A stretch of DNA of 34,661 nucleotides from positions 1 through 34,661 of the forward strand of contig CAIWMA010000342.1 in assembly GCA_903913645.1 (NCBI GenBank), read 5' to 3'. Shown one piece after another: positions 10,284 through 19,632 of the stretch. The notes beneath the pieces are model-generated. The model was not told the DNA's origin. It did not search any database and was given only the letters and a program-made list of their open reading frames with translations. Both the position numbers and the translations under genes were made by a program. Each line of letters starts with the position of its first letter. Positions within the stretch are counted from its first letter, which is position 1. Source of the stretch: an uncultured Bacteroidales bacterium. GTDB lineage: Bacteria > Bacteroidota > Bacteroidia > Bacteroidales > UBA4417.

Positions 10284-12026
10284 ATGAAAATCTTAAAAAT
10301 ACTGGTTTCTGTATGTTTCCCTTTTGCATTTCTTGCATTCAGTTTAACTGTGGCAGGAAATACTATTCATTTTGGCGATGAAACAGCATACCTCCAAACC
10401 GACAGGAATGTTTATATAGCTGGTGAGAATATTTTCTATAAACTTTATCTGATAGATTCATGCACGCATAAACTATCAGGAATCAGCAGGATTGCTTACC
10501 TGGTTCTTCGCAACGATAGCAATATACCAATTGCAAAAATTAAGATAAATGCAAATGGCGGATCGGCTTATGGAAGTATTTTTCTGCCTGATTCTTTAAA
10601 GTCAGGCACATACCAGATCGTGGTTTTTACCAATTGGATGCGAAATGCAGGCGAAGAATCATTTTTCGCAAAAGAGATTTTTATCGCAAACCGGTTTGAT
10701 AATGATTTAGCACTGCTTAACACATTTAATGGCTTCGGGAACAAAGGACATGATAGTATACTTCAGAAGCCGGTTGTGAATGCTCCTTTACTAGTTAAAA
10801 CTAATAAATCACAATATTTAAAGCGCGAAAAAATCAGTCTTTCCTTGGCCTTCCCTGAAGGTATACTGGCTGATACGGCCAATCTCTCCATATCAGTAAC
10901 TGAAGATATTCCCGGCAGAGGCAATGATTTTTCAACTGAGAACAACAGCTGGCGAAATGCTGGTAATTCTAAGAGAAGGCTTTCTGAAAAAAACAAATTT
11001 CTTCCAGAGCAAAAAGGTGAAATTATCCAGGGCAGGGTAATTAACCGGGATTCCGGAAAAGCAGTTGCTGGTACTAATGTTTTTTTGTCGGCAGCCGATA
11101 GCCTGGTTAACCTGCAATATTATGTTACCGACAGTACCGGAATGTTCCGTTTCCTGCTGAACGATTATTACTATGGAAAGGACTTGTATTTCAATATCAA
11201 AGATATTCCTGTGGGGCGGCAAAGTGAAATTATACCTGAAGATAAGTTTGAACTGAAAAATACCTTTGTTTCTTCACAACATCCGGATAATCAGTTGCTT
11301 AAAGAATATGTTCTGAAAAGCCAGGACATAGTTACCATTCAGAAAACCTACGAGGTAAAGACAGTGAGTGAAATGAGAAAGAAAGTTAATTCAAACTTCA
11401 GTTGTCCCCAACTTTTTTACAAGCCAAACTACCGTATTTCCCCCGCCGATTTCGTTCCACTGGATGATTTTGCTGAAATGGCAAAGGAAATAATCCCGCC
11501 ACAATTGAATCTGCGAAAACACAATGATATGTATACTGCAACCATGGCAGATGAAAACCTTCATTTGTATATGGACGAGGAACCAGTGGTTTTCCTGGAT
11601 GGTGTTTTAATTAATGATGTTAACCAACTCCAAAGATTGGGCTCAAAGGAAGTAAAGCATATAGAACTGGTATGCACCAGGTTTAATTGCGGCGAATTGA
11701 TTTTCCCTGGAATTCTGGCAGTCTTTAGTAAAAATGAAGAGATCAGAAACATCCGGTTTAATTCTCCTTCGCTTCATACGCAACTCGAAACCTTTCATCC
11801 CTGTTCGATTTATATTAACCAAAGTTATGCACAGGAAATTCCTGGTAACCATCCCGATTTCAGGCAGTTATTGTATTGGAACCCTGATGTGGAGGTTTCT
11901 GCCAGCCACAATCCGCTAATCGAATTCTATGCTTCCGATTATTCAGGGAATTATACGATCAGGATCGAAGGAGTTACCTCGGGTGGTGTACCTGTAAGTA
12001 TTAGTACCAGTATCAACGTTAAGTAA
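10284..12026 (+). CDS. Exported MG2-like protein with carboxypeptidase-regulatory-like and TonB-plug-like segments, no barrel
   Basis: AYLQTDRNVYIAGENIFYKLYL...GSIFLPDSLKSGTYQIVVFTNWMRN (MG2-like); GEIIQGRVINRDSGKAVAGTNVFLS; plug-like PVVFLDGVLINDVNQLQRLGSKEVKHIELVC. Confidence 0.65.
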   Translation: MKILKILVSVCFPFAFLAFSLTVAGNTIHFGDETAYLQTDRNVYIAGENIFYKLYLIDSCTHKLSGISRIAYLVLRNDSNIPIAKIKINANGGSAYGSIFLPDSLKSGTYQIVVFTNWMRNAGEESFFAKEIFIANRFDNDLALLNTFNGFGNKGHDSILQKPVVNAPLLVKTNKSQYLKREKISLSLAFPEGILADTANLSISVTEDIPGRGNDFSTENNSWRNAGNSKRRLSEKNKFLPEQKGEIIQGRVINRDSGKAVAGTNVFLSAADSLVNLQYYVTDSTGMFRFLLNDYYYGKDLYFNIKDIPVGRQSEIIPEDKFELKNTFVSSQHPDNQLLKEYVLKSQDIVTIQKTYEVKTVSEMRKKVNSNFSCPQLFYKPNYRISPADFVPLDDFAEMAKEIIPPQLNLRKHNDMYTATMADENLHLYMDEEPVVFLDGVLINDVNQLQRLGSKEVKHIELVCTRFNCGELIFPGILAVFSKNEEIRNIRFNSPSLHTQLETFHPCSIYINQSYAQEIPGNHPDFRQLLYWNPDVEVSASHNPLIEFYASDYSGNYTIRIEGVTSGGVPVSISTSINVK

Positions 12027-12036
12027 ACTGTTATAA

Positions 12037-12726
12037 ATGAAAAGATTGTTTTTATTTTTTCTGTTCTTATGCCTTGGATCAGCGCTTTGTGCTCAATCCA
12101 CGAATCTGGATTCGATATTTGAGCCAAAGCTGAGGGGTGAAATTTACCAAGTGCAGAAGGCTGTCAAAGGAAACCAGTTTTATAGCAATGAATGGATCAC
12201 GAGCAATATCCGGATGAGTTCGGGGGAAATGGTTTTCAATAAGCAACTGAAATATAGCATTTTGCTCGACGAAATAATCTGGTTAAAGCCAAATGGTTTC
12301 GAGCAGGTTAAACTTGAAAAGCATTTTATCGATCAGGTTTACTTTAAGAATTATAAAGGGAAAGACGTTTGTTTCAAAAGGATTCTCGCTAAATTGCCTC
12401 TTATGTTGGATTCCGCCGAATTTTTTGTTGAAGTGCTGGTTGAGAAATCGGCTTCACTTTATGTGTATAGAACTGCAAGAATAGAAGGAACCGTTAATAA
12501 TGTAAACGGTATTGATAGTTACATGGATAAAATTGTTCCCGATCCTAATTATATTGTAGTGCTTCCCGATAGCCAAAGAATTGTTTTAAAAAAAATCAGC
12601 AAGCGCAGCCTAATAAATTCATTGCCAGAAAAGTACAGTAACGCTGTTAAAGAAATCGTTCAGCAGAACCATCTTCCCGTCCATACTGAAAGTGATTTGA
12701 CAAAACTGGTTGGTTTCATCCTCTAG
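12037..12726 (+). CDS. Exported hypothetical protein, same operon
   Basis: Signal peptide MKRLFLFFLFLCLGSALCAQ; starts 10 bp after the preceding stop. Confidence 0.65.
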   Translation: MKRLFLFFLFLCLGSALCAQSTNLDSIFEPKLRGEIYQVQKAVKGNQFYSNEWITSNIRMSSGEMVFNKQLKYSILLDEIIWLKPNGFEQVKLEKHFIDQVYFKNYKGKDVCFKRILAKLPLMLDSAEFFVEVLVEKSASLYVYRTARIEGTVNNVNGIDSYMDKIVPDPNYIVVLPDSQRIVLKKISKRSLINSLPEKYSNAVKEIVQQNHLPVHTESDLTKLVGFIL

Positions 12727-12756
12727 CTAGCTTACTGGAAATACCAGAGATCCTGT

Positions 12757-12774
12757 GATTTTTAGTTAAAAATC
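12757..12774. terminator. Candidate terminator hairpin between convergent genes
   Basis: GATTTTT-AGTT-AAAAATC perfect 7-bp arms in the convergent gap 12727-12828; AT-rich, so weak. Confidence 0.3.
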
Positions 12775-12828
12775 CAGCTATTAGCACCTTCCCACCTATG
12801 CTTTCTTTTAATTGCTTCCCGGCAATTA

Positions 12829-13221
12829 TTATTTCGTTTTTGAGGATGTGTTTTTTGTGAGCACCCAGTAATAAATATATAAAAGGGAAGGCAAACTGAA
12901 GATCAGGAATACCATGATGGCACCCCTGCTATCGGGTGCGTCGGGGTTAAAGAAATTCAGGATGCACATAGTCACAAAGCTAACCAGGGAAATGAAGCCG
13001 CCCAATCCTTCTTTCCAGAGTGCAAGTACAAGTCCTGCAAGTGCGATGCCCCAGATGCCAAAAATAATTAGTATCAGGGTGCTTAAAGGGTTCCCGGTGT
13101 TTCTGCCCAGGCTGTCAATAAAGGTCGCGATACCAAATACCACTGTAAATACAACCAGGAAACTTCCGCTGATCCGGGCTATCAACCGGATAATTTGTTC
13201 AAAAGATTTTTTCTGTTTCAT
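12829..13221 (-). CDS. Small multi-spanning membrane protein
   Basis: 130 aa with four hydrophobic segments (FLVVFTVVFGIATFI, TLILIIFGIWGIALAGLVLAL, FISLVSFVTMCILNFF, IMVFLIFSLPSLLYIYYWVL). Confidence 0.65.
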   Translation of the reverse strand: MKQKKSFEQIIRLIARISGSFLVVFTVVFGIATFIDSLGRNTGNPLSTLILIIFGIWGIALAGLVLALWKEGLGGFISLVSFVTMCILNFFNPDAPDSRGAIMVFLIFSLPSLLYIYYWVLTKNTSSKTK

Positions 13222-13530
13222 AGTTCAAGATCTGATTAGTAAATTGTTGAATATTGCTTATTACAAATATATGAAGAAATATAGATGTGTTCTATTTTTT
13301 ACCAACAGAAAATTTCTAATGAGATAGAATATTTTAATAGCCAGGCAAATCATATAGCCTTAAAACAAACAGGTTGTTTAACCCAAATTACAAGGTGGTA
13401 CATAAAGCCGAACTATTTGCGTTAGTTGGTCAACCCCGACAAAGCAAATGTGTAATCTGGGCTAAATTCAATTCTTAGGGAATTACAAACTGACTTGAGC
13501 TCCCATGCCAAATTTCTTTAATTTAGTGCC

Positions 13531-15672
13531 ATGAGAAAAAAAGCTTCAGGTATATGCCTGTTATTGATTTTTTGTTTCGGAATCATTTATGCTTCCGGAC
13601 AAAGTGGCAAACTTATTGGTAAAAACGTTTGTGTTTTCTATCCTGTAAACTATAATGCCGGGCCACATACGCCTTCATTTGCATTGTTTCAGGAGCCAAA
13701 AGTTATTGGGAATGTTCCTGAAAACTGGACGTTTAAACCAAATTTCTATTCAAATAATGGTAAAACAATTGCTACTTTGCCAATTGCTAAAGGAACAAGT
13801 TTATACGGAACCGGCGAAAATACAGGTTCATTAATTCGAAATGGCAAAAAAGTAACGCTTTGGAATACTGATAACTATAAGTATTCAATTGATAGTGGAA
13901 CCAGACTTTACCAAAGTCATCCATGGGTATTGGGAGTTAATCGGGATGGAACTGCCTTTGGCATAATTGCCGACAATTCATGGAAACAACAAATTGAGCT
14001 TACAGACAGCATCCGGTTTATTTCCTATGGGCCCGCATTCAGGGTGATTGTCATTCAAAGGAGTTCACCACAGGAAGTTATCAGGGAACTGGCAAATTTA
14101 ACCGGGAAAATGGAAATGCCTCCGCTTTGGGCTCTTGGGTATCAGCAATCCAGGTTTTCGTATGTCCCTGACACACGGATTAAAGGCATTGCCGACACGT
14201 TGCGGATGAAAAAACTGCCCTGTGATGTTATCTGGATGGATATTAACTATATGGAACGATTTAAGATATTTACTTTTGATAAAGTTCAAATTCCTGACCC
14301 GAAAGCAGTAAATGATTACTTGCACCAAAAAGGCTTTAAATCAATATGGATGATCGATCCGGGAGTAAAGGCAGAAAAAGATTATTTCGTTTATGAATCA
14401 GGTTCAGAAGGAAATCACTGGGTTCAGAATGCTGATCATAAAGAGTTTAATGGCAAAGTTTGGCCCGGGAAATGTGCATTCCCCGATTTTACCAGACCTG
14501 AAACAAGGAGTTGGTGGAGCGGATTATATAAAGATTTTATGGCCACTGGCATCGATGGCGTTTGGAACGACATGAATGAGCCTTCCGTGTTTGATGGGCC
14601 TGCTGGTTCCATGCCTGAAAATAACTGGCACAGGGGAGGAGGTGATCTTCAGGCTGATGTCCATCTTCGTTATCACAATGTTTACGGAATGCTTATGGTA
14701 AAAGCTTCACGCGAAGGAATATTAAAAGTAAATCCCGAAAAACGCCCGTTTATACTTTCCCGATCAGGATATTTAGGTAGTAACCGCTTTGCTGCTACAT
14801 GGACCGGCGACAACTGTGCCACGGTTGAACACATGAAAATGTCTATTCCCATGTCGTTAAACCTGGGCCTTTCCGGACAACCTTTCAGTGGGCCTGATAT
14901 GGGTGGATATTCTTTCAATACTTCACCTGAGCTATTTGGGCAATGGATTGCAATGGGTGCATTTTTCCCTTTTATGAGAGGTCATGCCGAAAAAGGAACA
15001 GTCAACAAAGAGCCATGGGCCTTTGGGACGGAACTAGAAGACGTGTCGCGCACTGCATTAAACCGGCGTTACCGGTTATTGCCTTATTTCTACACCTTAT
15101 TTCAAGAAGCTGCTAAAACAGGGATGCCTGTTATGCGGCCTGTTTTTTTTGCTGATCCTAAGGATAGTACACTCAGAAATGAAGAACAGACTTTTTTACT
15201 TGGCGATGATTTACTGATAATCCCCAAATGGGCAGTAAATCCTTCTTTACCAAAAGGTACCTGGCGAACCATTTCAATAGCTGGCGAAAACAGTTCAACC
15301 GACAAATACCAGTCTGATGTCAAACTGAAAGGCGGTGCCATCATTCCTTTAGGGAAGTACATTCAAAACACAACCCAATATAGTACCGATTCGCTGACAC
15401 TAATTGTTTCGCTCGACGAAAACGGGAAAGCATCAGGCTCCTTGTACGAAGATTCAGGAGACGGTTTTCAGTATAAAAACGGCGAATATTTGATTTCCTC
15501 TTTTTCTGCAAAGCAAGTTGGCTCAGTCGTTAAAGTTGAAATAACAGCCAGTGAGGGCAAACTGAAACCTGCAAAAAAGAGATACAAAGTGGTTGTTGTA
15601 ACTAACAGTGGATCAGTCTCAAGTAACTGGATTTCCAAAAACAGCGTATCGGTTAAGCTTCCATCAGAGTAG
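13531..15672 (+). CDS. Secreted glycoside hydrolase family 31 (alpha-glucosidase-like)
   Basis: Signal peptide; GH31 motifs PPLWALGYQQSRFSY, CDVIWMDINYM, GIDGVWNDMNEPSVF, FAATWTGDNCATVEHM, MRGHAEKGT. Confidence 0.93.
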   Translation: MRKKASGICLLLIFCFGIIYASGQSGKLIGKNVCVFYPVNYNAGPHTPSFALFQEPKVIGNVPENWTFKPNFYSNNGKTIATLPIAKGTSLYGTGENTGSLIRNGKKVTLWNTDNYKYSIDSGTRLYQSHPWVLGVNRDGTAFGIIADNSWKQQIELTDSIRFISYGPAFRVIVIQRSSPQEVIRELANLTGKMEMPPLWALGYQQSRFSYVPDTRIKGIADTLRMKKLPCDVIWMDINYMERFKIFTFDKVQIPDPKAVNDYLHQKGFKSIWMIDPGVKAEKDYFVYESGSEGNHWVQNADHKEFNGKVWPGKCAFPDFTRPETRSWWSGLYKDFMATGIDGVWNDMNEPSVFDGPAGSMPENNWHRGGGDLQADVHLRYHNVYGMLMVKASREGILKVNPEKRPFILSRSGYLGSNRFAATWTGDNCATVEHMKMSIPMSLNLGLSGQPFSGPDMGGYSFNTSPELFGQWIAMGAFFPFMRGHAEKGTVNKEPWAFGTELEDVSRTALNRRYRLLPYFYTLFQEAAKTGMPVMRPVFFADPKDSTLRNEEQTFLLGDDLLIIPKWAVNPSLPKGTWRTISIAGENSSTDKYQSDVKLKGGAIIPLGKYIQNTTQYSTDSLTLIVSLDENGKASGSLYEDSGDGFQYKNGEYLISSFSAKQVGSVVKVEITASEGKLKPAKKRYKVVVVTNSGSVSSNWISKNSVSVKLPSE

Positions 15673-15676
15673 GCAT

Positions 15677-16309
15677 TTAAGGTTTTGCTGGTTTCTTCGA
15701 CAAAACTCTTTCGCGTAATGAGTGGATGGCTTTAAAGGGTGTTTCTGGAACGATTATATTATAAACCCAGGCCGGTACATTGCCGCCTGGGTCAATAAAT
15801 CCTTCAAGCATCACATGAACATTCCCGTTTTCTAAAGGCTGTACGGTCCATTTTTGATGGTATTTGTTAATGCGTACGAGGTCTTGCTTTTCAGGGACAA
15901 CATTGGCTAATGGCCCTGCAGAAAAAGTCCTTACTCCGGTCAATGGGTCTGAGGTTATTCTTGTGTCAGCCACTAAATCACGATTAGTAATCGGCCAGGG
16001 CATATTATAAATCAGGTAATACTGTATAAATGAATTCTCTTCGAAGGCAAGTACTTTTATATCACTTATGTTTTTATCCCACCAGTCATCATTCCTGGCA
16101 TTGCCTAGCATGGAGCAGACTTTTTCAAAAGCTGCATTGAAAGTTGTTTCTCCCTTAAAAGATTTTAATGAATTTTTCCCTTCTAGCCGCGTATATATTT
16201 TTATGCCATCTTTCTCTTTTACAAAGTTCCATGGCTGGCTGTACAAGGCAGAAATTAGGCACGAGTTTAAAAGTGAAAGAATAAATACAATCCTGAAATT
16301 TTTGTTCAT
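15677..16309 (-). CDS. START/SRPBCC-domain exported protein
   Basis: PWNFVKEKDGIKIYTRLEGKNSLKSFKGETTF...YLIYNMPWPITNRDLVADTRI, typical of START-like proteins; N-terminal signal sequence. Confidence 0.75.
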   Translation of the reverse strand: MNKNFRIVFILSLLNSCLISALYSQPWNFVKEKDGIKIYTRLEGKNSLKSFKGETTFNAAFEKVCSMLGNARNDDWWDKNISDIKVLAFEENSFIQYYLIYNMPWPITNRDLVADTRITSDPLTGVRTFSAGPLANVVPEKQDLVRINKYHQKWTVQPLENGNVHVMLEGFIDPGGNVPAWVYNIIVPETPFKAIHSLRERVLSKKPAKP

Positions 16310-16388
16310 TTAAGTTAAAAATTGCAATACAAAAGTACAGGTTTCTTTCAAGTGAAAACTCAGAAAAGAACGTCTTGCCTCAGTTTTT

Positions 16389-16469
16389 ATATTCTTGGTG
16401 GATCGGAATTGTCCCAAATTCAATTATACGCCTTCCTGCAATTGAATTGGCAAGAATATTGAAATTGCA
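16389..16469. repeat. Nested/alternative inverted repeats in a divergent intergenic region
   Basis: ATATTCTTG (16389-16397) pairs with CAAGAATAT (16451-16459); CCAAATTCAATT (16414-16425) with AATTGAATTGG (16440-16450); alternative TGCAATT (16437-16443) with AATTGCA (16463-16469). Confidence 0.45.
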
Positions 16470-16657
16470 TAAGTGGTTTTTTTACACTGCTTATTTCTTT
16501 CGGAAACCGTTAATGTTTTACTTTATCCAATCTTCGTACTTCAATTAGCTGGCTTTTTAAGGAATTTACAATAAGGATATTTATATTTGGTATAAAGATT
16601 GAATACTGTTTCAAAATGTTTTATAATTGTGCCGATTCTCCAGAACTAATTTTTTTT

Positions 16658-18259
16658 ATGAAAACCATTTTATTCCTTACTTGTCTGCTTTTTGCATCCG
16701 TAATTATTGAGGCACAGTCATTTGTCTCCACCAATATGCCGTTGGTGTTAATTGAAACCAACGGTCAAGCCATTCCTGACGGGTATAAGATTTCTGCCAA
16801 AATGAAAATAATCTTCAATGACCCGGCATTAAATACGCTGACTGACTCAGGCAATATTTACACTGGAAATATAGGAATTGAAATCAGGGGAAGCTATTCA
16901 GCTACGCTTCCGCAAAAGCCTTACGGGATCGAAACCCGGGATGCCGCTGGGAATAACCTGAATGTTCCGTTGCTTGGAATGCCTGCCGAGAACGACTGGA
17001 TTTTGCTGGCAAACTATAACGACAAATCATTCGTAAGGAATGCATTGGCTTTTCGTATGTTTCGCGATTGCGGTAATTACGCGCCACGGACTGCGTTATG
17101 CGAAGTGTTTATTAACGGTGTCTACCAAGGAATTTATGTGCTCACCGAAAAAATAAAAACGGACAAGGGTCGCGTAAATATTGATAAACTGGGAATTACT
17201 GATAATGCCGGGGATGCACTAACAGGCGGTTATATTTTTTCAGTCGATTATTACACAAATACCAATTCGTGGGCTGGTAGTTTTCCTCCGGTCGGTTACC
17301 CGGATAAAAACGTTTATTTTGTATACAATTTTCCTAAACCTGATGAAATTACAACGCAACAAAAAGCCTATATCAACAGTTATGTATATAATTTTGAATC
17401 AGTTCTATATGGAAGTGATTTCAAAAATCCCCTTACCGGCTACAGGTCTTGCATCAACGTAAATTCATTTATCGATTATTTTATTGTGGGTGAAGTTTCG
17501 CGTAATGTGGATGCGTATAAAAAGAGTTGTTTTTTTAACAAAAACAGGAATTCTATAAATTCATTATTAATTGCAGGGCCTGTTTGGGACTTTGATTGGG
17601 CATGGAAAAATATTCCTGAATGTTACTTTGGAGTCACTGATGGATCCGGATGGGCATATAAAGTGCTACAATGTAATGTGTGGCCGACGCCTACCGGCTG
17701 GATTCCCCGTTTAATGGAGGATCCTCAATTTGTGGCTGAATTGAAGGTGAGGTATTCAACCCTCCGGAAAACAACCTTGAGCAACGATTACCTGATGCAT
17801 TATATTGATTCAGTCAACACGGTTATAAGTGCTGCCGAGGTCCGTCATTTCAGAAAATGGCCCATCCTGGGGCAGAATGTTGGAGCGCCGGAGAGTGACT
17901 ATATCCCAACCACATTCGAAGGAGAAACAAATAAATTTAAAAGCTGGATTAGTACGCGGCTGGCCTGGCTCGATAAGCAATTGCTGGTGCCGCTTACCAC
18001 AGGACCTGAAATACCATCAGCCGGGCAGGTTTGCAGGATTTTTCCAAATCCCGCTCATGACATACTTAATATTGATTCAAATATGCAGGTTGAGTCATTG
18101 CAAATATACAGTTATACGGGTATGCTTGTTCAGGCTGATTCAAAAGCAAGGCCGGCTCCTTTTCAACTTAATATCAGTGGTTTAATACCTGGGATTTATA
18201 TTATGAATTTAAAACTTCAGGATGGTCGGACAATTTCCAGGAAACTGATAATAAATTAG
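16658..18259 (+). CDS. CotH-family protein with type IX secretion C-terminal sorting domain
   Basis: CotH motifs EIRGSYSATLPQKPYGIETRD, LLGMPAENDWILLANYNDKSFVRNALAFRMF, EVFINGVYQGIYVLTEKIKTDKGRVNIDKL; T9SS tail CRIFPNPAHDILNID...GIYIMNLKLQDGRTISRKLIIN. ATG at 16658 gives a good signal peptide. Confidence 0.88.
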   Translation: MKTILFLTCLLFASVIIEAQSFVSTNMPLVLIETNGQAIPDGYKISAKMKIIFNDPALNTLTDSGNIYTGNIGIEIRGSYSATLPQKPYGIETRDAAGNNLNVPLLGMPAENDWILLANYNDKSFVRNALAFRMFRDCGNYAPRTALCEVFINGVYQGIYVLTEKIKTDKGRVNIDKLGITDNAGDALTGGYIFSVDYYTNTNSWAGSFPPVGYPDKNVYFVYNFPKPDEITTQQKAYINSYVYNFESVLYGSDFKNPLTGYRSCINVNSFIDYFIVGEVSRNVDAYKKSCFFNKNRNSINSLLIAGPVWDFDWAWKNIPECYFGVTDGSGWAYKVLQCNVWPTPTGWIPRLMEDPQFVAELKVRYSTLRKTTLSNDYLMHYIDSVNTVISAAEVRHFRKWPILGQNVGAPESDYIPTTFEGETNKFKSWISTRLAWLDKQLLVPLTTGPEIPSAGQVCRIFPNPAHDILNIDSNMQVESLQIYSYTGMLVQADSKARPAPFQLNISGLIPGIYIMNLKLQDGRTISRKLIIN

Positions 18260-18289
18260 CCGGTTGGATTTTTACTAAATTCAACCAGC
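18259..18289. terminator. Candidate bidirectional terminator
   Basis: GGTTGGATTT (18262-18271) / AAATTCAACC (18277-18286), one G-T pair, between convergent CotH and Hpt genes; flanked by further GC pairs. Confidence 0.45.
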
Positions 18290-18347
18290 AACTTCGTGAT
18301 AAACTGTATTTTTATTTAATAAGCCCTTCTAGTACTGACTCTCAATA

Positions 18348-18710
18348 CTAACTATAAGAGTGGGTATGCGAAGTTATTTTATTTCTGTGTTTAAGCAATT
18401 CCTCAAGAAGTGCTTGTGTTGCAGCCTGAAGTTCGTTGTAGATTTCGGTTAGGCCGGCTTCAGTTTTGGTTTCTCCCATTTCCTCCAGTTTACCGCTAAG
18501 TTCTGTTGTTTCCGGGTCCATAAAATTAGCAATGGAGCCTTTTAGGTGGTGTGCGTTGAACCTGAGACTCAGGAAATCCTTATTATTGATGTTTTGTCCG
18601 ATCATTTTCAGGTCTTCCTTATGATCTTCAACAAACATGTCAATAATCTGGATTACAACATCGTTTCCGTAGTATTTGAAATTCTCGTAGAAGTTTTCCA
18701 AGTTAATCAT
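18348..18710 (-). CDS. Histidine phosphotransfer (Hpt) domain protein
   Basis: 120 aa helical protein with Hpt motif FNAHHLKGSIANF (predicted phospho-His54). Confidence 0.88.
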   Translation of the reverse strand: MINLENFYENFKYYGNDVVIQIIDMFVEDHKEDLKMIGQNINNKDFLSLRFNAHHLKGSIANFMDPETTELSGKLEEMGETKTEAGLTEIYNELQAATQALLEELLKHRNKITSHTHSYS

Positions 18711-18760
18711 GGTAGTGATTTTTAGCAGGTATTAATGTTTAGTTATTTTATGATTATATT

Positions 18761-19618
18761 TCAGGATAAGCGGGCAATGCAATTTTTTACGCTGTCTCTC
18801 CAATATGGAATTTCAATTGCGAGTTTCTTTTTGATTTTTGATTTGTCGAGCACACTATAAAAGGGTCTTTCGGCTGGTAAAGGATAATCTTTGGTAGGAA
18901 TAGGGTTTACTTTACAGTCGATACCTGCAAAGTGATGGATAGCAATTGCAAAATCATACCAACTGGCCACGCCTTCGTTAGAATAATGATAGACTTCAAT
19001 AGTATCAGAAGTCATTTCAAGAGGCAAAGTATCAAGTATTGCTTTAGCAAGATCGTGGGCATAAGTTGGAGTTCCTATCTGGTCGAAAACCACGTTAAGC
19101 GAATCGCGTTCTTTGCCATATTTTATCATTGTTTTAATGAAATTGTTCCCAAACGCAGAATACAACCAGGACGTCCGGATAATAATTGCTTTGCCGTTTG
19201 CCTGGTGAACAGCAAATTCACCGGCAGCTTTGCTTTTCGCATACACCGACAAAGGGTTTATTTTGTCGGTTTCGGTGTATGGAATGTGATTTCTGCCATC
19301 GTAAACGTAATCGGTCGAAATATGCACCATAAAGGCACCGCATTCCGAAGCTGCCCTGGCCAGGTTGCCGGTAGCCACAGCATTCACCAGGTATGCGGTT
19401 TCCTCGTCGGTTTCAGCTTTATCAACAGCGGTATAAGCAGCGCAATTAATTACAACGTCGGGATTGTGCAGTTCGAAAAAATGATTTACGCTGGATTCGT
19501 CAGTAATATTCAGTTCATCTACATCGGTGTACAGAAACTCATACAATGGATATCCTTCGGCAAGTGCTTTAAGTTCACTTCCAAGTTGTCCGTTCGAACC
19601 GGTGATCAGTATCTTCAT
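18761..19618 (-). CDS. rfbD: dTDP-4-dehydrorhamnose reductase (RmlD)
   Basis: MKILITGSNGQLGSEL; PDVVINCAAYTAVDKAETDEETAYLVNA; HISTDYVYDG; YAKSKAAGE; RTSWLY. Confidence 0.92.
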   Translation of the reverse strand: MKILITGSNGQLGSELKALAEGYPLYEFLYTDVDELNITDESSVNHFFELHNPDVVINCAAYTAVDKAETDEETAYLVNAVATGNLARAASECGAFMVHISTDYVYDGRNHIPYTETDKINPLSVYAKSKAAGEFAVHQANGKAIIIRTSWLYSAFGNNFIKTMIKYGKERDSLNVVFDQIGTPTYAHDLAKAILDTLPLEMTSDTIEVYHYSNEGVASWYDFAIAIHHFAGIDCKVNPIPTKDYPLPAERPFYSVLDKSKIKKKLAIEIPYWRDSVKNCIARLS

Positions 19619-19632
19619 AATTAAAATTGAGA

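Noticed and set aside
12914-13327. 137-aa plus-strand ORF opposite the small membrane protein
   Set aside because: Overlaps the better-supported minus-strand multi-TM protein; composition looks like antisense translation.
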